Assembly: GCA_046734795.1 (NCBI GenBank)
Contig: JBKPRX010000120.1
Location: 1-29,917 of the forward strand
Origin: JBKPRX01 sp046734795
Lineage (GTDB): Bacteria; Actinomycetota; Thermoleophilia; Gaiellales; Gaiellaceae
DNA length: 29,917 bases
Direction: 5' to 3'
How positions within the stretch are numbered: the stretch's first letter is position 1; every line of letters begins with the position of its first letter. Below, piece by piece: positions 23,892 to 29,917 of the stretch. The notes beneath the pieces are model-generated. The model searched no databases. It saw only the letters and a list, made by a program, of their open reading frames with translations, and was not told the DNA's origin. The translations under genes and the position numbers were made by a program.

Positions 23892-25701
23892 GCGACCGGC
23901 GGCTGCCCGCGCCGAGCGCGACGGCGGCTTCTTGCGACACCCGCTCGCGCGGAAGCTCGATCGTGAACGTCGAGCCGCTACCGACCGCAGACTCCACGTT
24001 CAGCGATCCGCCCATCCGCTCGACGAGCTGCCGCGAGATGTAGAGACCGAGACCGGAGCCCCCGACGCCGCGGCTCATCTCGGGATCGAGCCGGTAGAAC
24101 TTCTCGAAGATCCGGTCCTGGTCGGCAGCTGGGATGCCGGGACCCTCGTCGCTCACGGCGATGTGCACACGATCGGGCGCGTCGTCGACGTGGATTGCGA
24201 CAGGTGTGCGCGGCGGCGAGTACTTGAGCGCGTTCTCGACGAGGTTGACGAGCACCTGACGAAGCCGAGCCGGGTCGCACGAGATCGGCTCGATCTCGTT
24301 CGGGACGAGCAGGCTGATGATCCCGCTCTCCGGGCGACGCGTCGACGCGGCCGCGATCACGTCCCGGCAGAGCTGCGGCAGATCGCAAAGCCCTTCGGTC
24401 AACGAGAACTCGCCGCGATCGAGCTGGGAGCTGACGAGGATCTGGTCGACGACCTCCGTCAGACGCTGCGCCTCGTGCTCGATCAGCTCCATCAGCCGCT
24501 CGCGCTGGCGGCCCGACAGGTCCTGGCCGCGCTGTTGCAACGTCCGCGCCGCGCCGAAGATCGTCGTCACCGGCGTCCGCAGCTCGTGTGACGCCGTCGC
24601 GACGAACTCGGAGCGCGTTCGCTCGAGCGCTCGCTCGGCGGCGATGTCGCGGATCGTGAGCACGCGGCCCTGGTCGAAGCCGGTCGCCGTGATCGAGAGC
24701 CAGCGCTCGACGTCGCGGATCATCACCGGCACGACCGCCTCCACTGCGGACGACGTGCCGGCCTCCGGGTACAAGCCGGGAATGACGTCGGCCGCGCGAC
24801 GGCCCGTCGCATCCGCGGCGTGCACGTCGAATAAGCGCACGGCCGCGCTGTTCCACGATCGAATGAAGCCGTCCTCGTCGACGAGCACCACCGCGTCGCT
24901 GATGTGGTCGAGAGCGCGCGCCGCGTTTGCGCCGAGCTCGGCCCGCGCGCGGGCTTCCTCTTCGGCGGCGTAGCGCTCGCGCAGATCCTCCGGAACCGTT
25001 CGAAGCAGCGCGACCGCGACCGCCACCGCTAGAAGGCCTGCCGTGCCGATCGTCGCGAGCGCGAACACGAACGTGCGTCGCTGCGCCGACCGCGTATCCG
25101 CGATCAGACGATCGACGCCGCGCTGCAGCGAAGCCGACGTGCGACGGAAGCGCGCGAAGAGCGTGCTCGCCGCCCTCACGTCACGACGCGCGATCGCCCG
25201 GCCTTCCGGCCCGTCGGCTGCGAACGCGATCTGCCGCGCGAAGTAGCCGTTCAGCGACCGAATCTGCGCGCGCAGCGTCCCGAGCTGATCCTCGAGAACC
25301 GGATGGCCCCGGACGAGGGTCTGGAGCTTCGCCACGTCCTTCGCCGAGCCGTAGCGGCCGGAGAAGTACGCGCCCAGGCTGGCGCGGTCGCCGCTGATGA
25401 GATAGCCGCGCACGCCGGTCTCCTCGTTGACCATCTGGAGGACGACGTCGCGCGTCGCGGTGCGAAGCGGCAGCGCCTGCTTCACGTATCGCGATTCAGA
25501 GGCGTGATACAGCCACGCGGAGGCGACGATCCCCGCGGTCAGAACGAGCAAGAGCAGCCCGAGCAGCGCAGCGAGCGCCAGCTTGACGCCCCGCTTGGCG
25601 GCCTCGGCACGCGGTCGATGCAGGAGACCGGTTCGACGCTCGCGCCGGTTCGGCCGCGACACGACCGTCGCGGCGCGTTCCTCGGCCAAACGTTCCGCCA
25701 C
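23875..25701 (-). CDS. Sensor histidine kinase with CHASE3 and PAS domains
   Basis: A 608-aa membrane sensor kinase. Domains in order: helix 1 (about 40-65), extracytoplasmic CHASE3-like region (66-208, with ETGVRGYLISGD), helix 2 (210-233), PAS (265-355), HisKA with phospho-acceptor His372 in ATASHELRTPV, and HATPase (about 475-585) with N box NLVENALKYSPP, G1 DEGPGIP and G2 GGSGLGLY. All catalytic boxes are intact. No response regulator is encoded in the window, so it is an orphan here. GTG 25701 has GAGG 4 nt upstream and follows the secreted-protein gene by only 6 bp, so the two are surely co-transcribed. The signal is unknown. Confidence 0.93.
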   Translation of the reverse strand: MAERLAEERAATVVSRPNRRERRTGLLHRPRAEAAKRGVKLALAALLGLLLLVLTAGIVASAWLYHASESRYVKQALPLRTATRDVVLQMVNEETGVRGYLISGDRASLGAYFSGRYGSAKDVAKLQTLVRGHPVLEDQLGTLRAQIRSLNGYFARQIAFAADGPEGRAIARRDVRAASTLFARFRRTSASLQRGVDRLIADTRSAQRRTFVFALATIGTAGLLAVAVAVALLRTVPEDLRERYAAEEEARARAELGANAARALDHISDAVVLVDEDGFIRSWNSAAVRLFDVHAADATGRRAADVIPGLYPEAGTSSAVEAVVPVMIRDVERWLSITATGFDQGRVLTIRDIAAERALERTRSEFVATASHELRTPVTTIFGAARTLQQRGQDLSGRQRERLMELIEHEAQRLTEVVDQILVSSQLDRGEFSLTEGLCDLPQLCRDVIAAASTRRPESGIISLLVPNEIEPISCDPARLRQVLVNLVENALKYSPPRTPVAIHVDDAPDRVHIAVSDEGPGIPAADQDRIFEKFYRLDPEMSRGVGGSGLGLYISRQLVERMGGSLNVESAVGSGSTFTIELPRERVSQEAAVALGAGSRRSPTRTP

Positions 25702-25707
25702 GAAGCC

Positions 25708-26346
25708 TCAGCCGACTCCGCAGCCGGAGAGCAATCGGAAGTTCGTCACGGGACGAAGCTCGGCGCCGTTCGGAAGCGCGCCGCGCGTCGAATGCGACGG
25801 ATTCCAGAACCCGACGCCGGCGAGGTCGACCGTCGCGCCGAGCAGCTGCCAGTTCGTCGTCGGAACCGCGCAGTGACGTCGGAACTCGTTCCGCGCCGCG
25901 AGCATGCCGCTCCGATCCCGCGCCTTTCGGGACAGGCAGTTCGGGTTCGGCAGATACGCATTCATGTACTGGTTCGTCTGGATGCTGAAGAGCACGAGCA
26001 CGATCTCGCCGTTTGACGCGATTCGGTAACGGTCGAGGACGGTCTGCATCCGCCAGACGCGACGCTGAAAATCGCTCGTCCGCCGGGGCACGATCTTCGG
26101 CGGCGGATTCAGAGCTGCGATCGAGCCGATCGACGTCGGGATGCCGTGGAAGTCGACGGCCTTCCGGTCAACGTCGCTCATCGTCATCTGCCGCCAGAGC
26201 TTCCCGCCGCACCACGTGCCGGGCGCCCGTTTCGCCGCGGCCGGTCGCGCCTCGCTTACGGGAAGCGTCAAGGCTGCGACCGCAGCCAGTGCAAGCACTG
26301 CGGCTGCGAGAAACAAGCGTCGAGTTCGGTGATTACGGCCTATCAC
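25708..26346 (-). CDS. Small secreted protein of unknown function, in tandem with the kinase
   Basis: A 212-aa protein I do not recognise. Residues 1-38 form a signal peptide (RNHRTRR, then an Ala/Leu core and an Ala-rich end). The mature part has four cysteines (46, 137, 159, 209), enough for two disulfides, plus many Asn, Pro and Trp residues, and no repeats or catalytic motif I know. It ends 6 bp before the sensor-kinase gene, which suggests it could be an extracytoplasmic partner of the CHASE3 domain, but only position supports that. It starts at GTG; no strong ribosome-binding site is seen. A wall-peptidase gene lies just upstream on the same strand. Confidence 0.75.
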   Translation of the reverse strand: MIGRNHRTRRLFLAAAVLALAAVAALTLPVSEARPAAAKRAPGTWCGGKLWRQMTMSDVDRKAVDFHGIPTSIGSIAALNPPPKIVPRRTSDFQRRVWRMQTVLDRYRIASNGEIVLVLFSIQTNQYMNAYLPNPNCLSRKARDRSGMLAARNEFRRHCAVPTTNWQLLGATVDLAGVGFWNPSHSTRGALPNGAELRPVTNFRLLSGCGVG

Positions 26347-26438
26347 TGGACGTGGTGCGGGCGGTCGCCTCTCATAGCCATACCTGGAGCGGCGGCTGTC
26401 CCCATGGTACGAGCACTCCTATCCCCCATTAGGGTCAA

Positions 26439-27356
26439 TCAATAGCGTCGGGCGCCGGCGAATTCACGCCATCGCATCGGCACCAGCCGGACCCGGTGCG
26501 CCGAGTCAGGAGCCTCCAGCATCTGGCCGCGGCCGGCATAGATCGCCACGTGATGCACGTACTGCTGCGATCCGTAGAAGACGAGGTCGCCCGGGCGCAG
26601 GGCGTTGGACGGCACGCGACGGCCGTGTCGGAACTGCGGGTCGGCATCGCGGGGAATCGTCGCGCCGTAGCTCCGGTAGACCGCCCAGACGATCCCAGAG
26701 CAGTCGAACCCCCACGAGGAGAGACCGCCCCAGAGGTAGCGCACACCGAGAAATCGCCGGGCTGTTGCGACGGCTTCTGCGCCGGTCGGGCGCCGGCCTT
26801 CGCCTTCGACGATCCGGACGCTCGTGCGTGGAAGCCACGCCTTCGTTCCGCGCGCGGTGCGGACGACGACGTGCGGTCCTTCCTCGCGCACGAGTGGCAG
26901 CTTCGTCGCGAAGGAGAGCTCGAGCCCGTCGCCGTCGAGTCGGGCCGTCGGCGCGACGACGACGGCCCACCGTTCCGAGACCGGCGCCTTGCCGAACACG
27001 AGCTGCTGCGCCGGCACCCAGCCGGGGTAGCCGCGTGGATCCTGCGGGTCCGGCTCGTCGACGACGGCGACCTTCACCCAACCCGCGCGGCGCGCGAGCA
27101 CGGCGACCTCTTGCCCGTAGAGCGCCTGCGTCTGGACGTGCGTGTCGAGCCAGACGCGGCTCTCCGTCGTCGCGAGGTTCGAGCTCCACGCTCGCGGATC
27201 CACGGGATTGCCGAGCGACGGTGCGTCGAGTGCCCGCGCGAGGTTCGGGCTCTTCCACAGCGTCGCCACCGAGACGTCGACGACGGCGGTCGCAGCCTGT
27301 GCGCCCGCTGGAAGCGCCAGCGCGACCATGAAGGCGCCGAGGAGGACGCGACGCAT
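26439..27356 (-). CDS. Secreted NlpC/P60 peptidoglycan peptidase with SH3b-like domains
   Basis: A 305-aa exported cell-wall endopeptidase, likely cutting gamma-D-Glu-diamino-acid bonds in stem peptides. A signal peptide (1-21, MRRVLLGAFMVALALPAGAQ) is followed by two beta-rich SH3b-like segments (about 25-122 and 128-185), as in YkfC-type enzymes. The catalytic domain (about 195-305) has Cys219 in GFDCSGIVW, His269 in HHVAIYAG and Glu281 in MLEAP as the third residue, like the Cys-His-Glu triad of mycobacterial RipA. ATG 27356 starts a proper signal peptide; the open frame further upstream does not. CATCAT, 6 nt before it, is a weak -10 candidate. Confidence 0.9.
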   Translation of the reverse strand: MRRVLLGAFMVALALPAGAQAATAVVDVSVATLWKSPNLARALDAPSLGNPVDPRAWSSNLATTESRVWLDTHVQTQALYGQEVAVLARRAGWVKVAVVDEPDPQDPRGYPGWVPAQQLVFGKAPVSERWAVVVAPTARLDGDGLELSFATKLPLVREEGPHVVVRTARGTKAWLPRTSVRIVEGEGRRPTGAEAVATARRFLGVRYLWGGLSSWGFDCSGIVWAVYRSYGATIPRDADPQFRHGRRVPSNALRPGDLVFYGSQQYVHHVAIYAGRGQMLEAPDSAHRVRLVPMRWREFAGARRY

Positions 27357-27408
27357 CCGGAGATGATGCCCGCCCCGGCCGCAGATCGCGGCCGAGGCGG
27401 GCAAGCGG

Positions 27409-28095
27409 TCAGGCTGGAGTCGGAGCTGCAACCCGTGCGGGGGCGTGCTCCGGCGCCGAGATCCACAACAGAACGCCGATCTCGACGAACAACGCCATCG
27501 TCGCGACGAAGCCGATGATGGCGAACGCGCCGGTGCCGGCCTCGAGCACGCCGCCGCCGCGAATCGAGATCCCCGCGAGGAAGAGCCCGATCGCGATCAG
27601 CGTGTTGAGTCCGATCGACCACCGCGGAAACACGCCGTGCAATGCAGCCCGTGTCATCGCGAGCACGAGCGCGAGCGTGATCCACGTGAGGCCGGTGAAG
27701 ACGAACTGCGACATCTGGTAGGCCGCGCGGATCGTGCCCGCGTCGGTCCCGTTGATTCCGATCTGCGTGAGCGTCGCGTAGAGCGACACGCCGAGCGTAA
27801 AGAGCGTCACGCCTGCGGCGCTTGCGATGCCGATCGCGGCCGCGCTGTCGTCGCGGCCTGCATCACGAGCGCATTGCACGAGCTGGGCAAGGACGCCCAC
27901 GAGGATCACCGCTGCGACAAAGAGCAGGATCGCCGCGATCACGAGCTGCTTGTGGTTGTCCTGGATGAATCCGATGATCTTCGCGCCGGGGTCAGAGAAC
28001 CCAGGCGGCTCGCCGGGGAGCATGAAGCAAACGGCGTTCAGCACGACGAACACGAACGCGCCTATGGCCGCTAGGCGTCGCATCGACGTTGCCAT
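27409..28095 (-). CDS. Integral membrane protein, six predicted helices, unknown function
   Basis: A 228-aa hydrophobic protein with six likely helices (about 8-26, 50-73, 85-108, 130-148, 160-178 and 190-213). It resembles DUF4386-type membrane proteins in size and layout, but I cannot assign it. There are no catalytic motifs; the C-terminus is a short Ala/Pro tail. ATG 28095 has an excellent AAGGAGG at 4 nt. It ends 52 bp before the NlpC/P60 gene on the same strand and may be the first gene of that run. Confidence 0.82.
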   Translation of the reverse strand: MATSMRRLAAIGAFVFVVLNAVCFMLPGEPPGFSDPGAKIIGFIQDNHKQLVIAAILLFVAAVILVGVLAQLVQCARDAGRDDSAAAIGIASAAGVTLFTLGVSLYATLTQIGINGTDAGTIRAAYQMSQFVFTGLTWITLALVLAMTRAALHGVFPRWSIGLNTLIAIGLFLAGISIRGGGVLEAGTGAFAIIGFVATMALFVEIGVLLWISAPEHAPARVAAPTPA

Positions 28096-28099
28096 GGTT

Positions 28100-28106
28100 C
28101 CTCCTT
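28100..28106 (-). promoter_or_regulatory. Ribosome-binding site of the six-helix membrane protein
   Basis: AAGGAGG on the minus strand, 4 nt before ATG 28095. It is one of the few full Shine-Dalgarno sequences in the window. Confidence 0.7.
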
Positions 28107-28159
28107 GTGAAGGGGCCGAACGTTTTGCCCCCTAATCCTGCGCCCAGCGTCAGACGGAT

Positions 28160-29917
28160 TCAACCGCCGGCGGCCACGTACTCCGGCGCGTTTCGCTCCG
28201 CGAGCACCGCTTGCGCCGCCGCGAGCCGTGCCACCGGGACCCGAAACGGCGAACAGCTGACGTAGTCGAGGGCGAGCTCGTGGCAGAACGCGACGCTGCG
28301 CGGCTCGCCGCCGTGCTCGCCGCAGATGCCGAGCTTTACCTCGGGCTTCGCCAAGCGTGCGCGCTCGACTCCGATCCGCATCAGGTCGCCGACGCCGCCG
28401 ACGTCGAGCGTCTCGAATGGATTCCGCTCGAGGATCGCTTCGTCGAGGTAGTACGTCAGGAACTTCCCTTCGGCGTCGTCGCGCGAGAAGCCGAGCGTCG
28501 TCTGGGTCAGATCGTTCGTGCCGAACGAGCAGAAGTCCGCGTGCTCGACGATCTCGTCCGCGCGGATGCACGCGCGAGGCAGCTCGATCATCGTGCCGCA
28601 GCGGTGCTCGAGCTCCGGCGCTTCCTCGGCGAAGACGTCTTCCGTCAGCGCGCGCAATCGCCGCAGCTCCTCGGCAAATCCGACGAGCGGATGCATGATC
28701 TCGACGAGTGGCGGCTCGCCGCCCCGTTCGGCGACAGCCTTCGCGGCTCGCGCAATCGCCCGGACCTGCACCTCGTAGATCTCCGGATAGAGCAGCCCGA
28801 GCCTGCAGCCGCGTGTGCCGAGCATCGGGTTCGCCTCGCGAAGCTGATGGATGCGGTTGCGCATTCGCTCGTCGCGGGCGTCCTGCTCGCTCGGCAGGAA
28901 CTCGTGCAGCGGCGGATCGAGCAGGCGGATCGTCACCGGCAGCCCGGCCATTGCCGTGAAGATTCCTTCGAAGTCGGATTGCTGGAACGGCAGAAGCCGC
29001 TCGAGGGCAGCGCGCCGGCCTCGTTCGTCGTCGGCGAGGATCATCTCCTGCACGACCGGCAGCCGCTCCTCGCCGAAGAACATGTGCTCGGTTCGGCAGA
29101 GCCCAATCCCTTCGGCGCCGAACTCGCGTGAACGCGCCGCGTCCTCCGGGTTGTCCGCGTTCGCGCGCACGCGAAGCGAGCGGAGGTCGTCAGCCCACCG
29201 GAGCAGCGTGTCGAAGTCGTCGCCGATCTGCGGCGGTACGAGCGGAACCGCACCGATCACCACGCGCCCTGTCGCGCCGTCGATCGTCAGCGTGTCGCCT
29301 TCACTCAGCTCGCGCCCGGCGAGGTGGATCGTGCGCGCGTCGAGGTCGATCGTGAGCGCCTCGCAGCCCGCGACGCACGGCTTGCCCATTCCGCGCGCGA
29401 CGACCGCGGCGTGCGAGGTCATGCCTCCGTGCGCGGTGAGGATCCCGGCCGCCTGGATCATCCCGTGGATGTCGTCGGGCGTCGTCTCCCAGCCGACGAG
29501 GATGACGTTCTCTCCCGCTTTGCCTCGGTCTTCCGCGGTGTCGGCGTCGAGGACGATCGCGCCGGAGGCTGCGCCGGGCGAGGCGTTCAGGCCTTTTGCG
29601 GCAACCTCGACCTCCGCGTGCGGGTCGATCATCGGATGCAGCAGCTGGTCGAGCTGCGCCGGGTCGACGCGCGTCACCGCCTCTTCGCGCGTGATGAGTC
29701 CTTCGCCTGCCATGTCGACTGCCGCGCGCACAGCGGCCGCCGCCGTTCGCTTGGCGGAGCGCGTCTGCAAAAGGTAGAGCCGCCGCTCCTCGACTGTGAA
29801 CTCGATGTCCTGGACGTCGCGGTAGTGCTGCTCGAGTCGCTCCATCGTCTCGAGCAGCTGCTCGAACGCCTCGGGCAACCGTCCGCGCATCTCTTCGATC
29901 GGCTGCGGCGTCCGAAT
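28160..29917 (-). CDS. ppdK: Pyruvate, phosphate dikinase, C-terminal two-thirds (gene continues past the right edge)
   Basis: Interconverts pyruvate, ATP and phosphate with PEP, AMP and pyrophosphate in central carbon metabolism. The 585 residues here begin in the nucleotide-binding domain at IRTPQPIEE, open at the window edge, so the N-terminal third lies outside. The swivelling phospho-His lies in AHGGMTSHAAVVARG (codon at 29411-29413). The PEP/pyruvate barrel carries GIGLCRTEHMFF, TMIELPRA, FGTNDLTQTTLGFSRDD and the catalytic Cys in GICGEHGG. This ordering and the GFSRDD segment separate PPDK from PEP synthase and enzyme I. An internal ATG at 29890 is not the start. No terminator with a U-run follows the stop. 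Confidence 0.95.
   Translation of the reverse strand: MRTPQPIEEMRGRLPEAFEQLLETMERLEQHYRDVQDIEFTVEERRLYLLQTRSAKRTAAAAVRAAVDMAGEGLITREEAVTRVDPAQLDQLLHPMIDPHAEVEVAAKGLNASPGAASGAIVLDADTAEDRGKAGENVILVGWETTPDDIHGMIQAAGILTAHGGMTSHAAVVARGMGKPCVAGCEALTIDLDARTIHLAGRELSEGDTLTIDGATGRVVIGAVPLVPPQIGDDFDTLLRWADDLRSLRVRANADNPEDAARSREFGAEGIGLCRTEHMFFGEERLPVVQEMILADDERGRRAALERLLPFQQSDFEGIFTAMAGLPVTIRLLDPPLHEFLPSEQDARDERMRNRIHQLREANPMLGTRGCRLGLLYPEIYEVQVRAIARAAKAVAERGGEPPLVEIMHPLVGFAEELRRLRALTEDVFAEEAPELEHRCGTMIELPRACIRADEIVEHADFCSFGTNDLTQTTLGFSRDDAEGKFLTYYLDEAILERNPFETLDVGGVGDLMRIGVERARLAKPEVKLGICGEHGGEPRSVAFCHELALDYVSCSPFRVPVARLAAAQAVLAERNAPEYVAAGG

Noticed and set aside
28111..28133. Hairpin-like AGGGGC / GCCCCCT between the dikinase and membrane-protein genes
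   Set aside because: The stem is short with a bulge, the loop is 10 nt, and no U-run follows in the minus direction. It is too weak to call a terminator.

Overview
This is a GC-rich chromosomal window from a bacterium, densely packed with genes on both strands. It is most likely an actinomycete-type organism, and my guess is a deep-branching Thermoleophilia/Gaiella-like lineage. The grounds are the high GC content, an ImuB-DUF6504-DnaE2 mutasome set, LexA boxes of the GAAC-N4-GTTC type, a MurA with Asp in place of the catalytic Cys, frequent GTG/TTG starts, and many genes with a TAnnnT -10-like hexamer only 5-10 nt before the start codon (leaderless transcription). The lineage is inference; the gene content is read directly. 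No rRNA, tRNA, CRISPR array, insertion sequence or phage gene was seen. No gap between genes exceeds about 215 bp.

Layout. 1-3.2 kb: secreted subtilisin-like protease, convergent with murA, which is divergent from an HD-domain phosphohydrolase. 3.2-8.4 kb: a GNAT acetyltransferase fused to a large unknown membrane-anchored region, a class V PLP enzyme translationally coupled to an endonuclease/exonuclease/phosphatase-fold protein, then, divergently, a GT4-type glycosyltransferase coupled to a 103-aa unknown protein. 8.4-12.6 kb: a small membrane protein coupled to one GH15 glycoside hydrolase, with a second GH15 paralogue divergent from it. 12.6-18.0 kb: SOS mutagenesis region with dnaE2, a bicupin gene on the opposite strand, a DUF6504-like small protein and imuB, whose start is overlapped by two perfect tandem LexA boxes. 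18.2-22.9 kb: a zinc-free MDR oxidoreductase, a DHA2 drug exporter with an overlapping TetR gene, a two-domain VOC protein and an alpha/beta hydrolase. 22.9-28.1 kb: a rhomboid protease with an N-terminal zinc finger, then on the minus strand a membrane protein, an NlpC/P60 cell-wall peptidase, a small secreted cysteine-containing protein and a CHASE3 histidine kinase. The right edge holds most of pyruvate phosphate dikinase, whose start lies outside the window.

Main points of interest. (1) Two divergent gene pairs appear to be driven by a single symmetric -10 element (TAGCCTA at 7063-7069, TATCCTA at 2640-2646) that reads as a leaderless promoter in both directions. (2) Three convergent pairs share their stop codons in a 4-bp overlap. 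(3) The mutasome genes lack imuA here and are split by an opposite-strand cupin gene. (4) The GNAT fusion protein has a convincing N-terminal reading-frame extension with no canonical start codon. (5) A secreted protein is locked in tandem with an orphan sensor kinase next to a wall peptidase.
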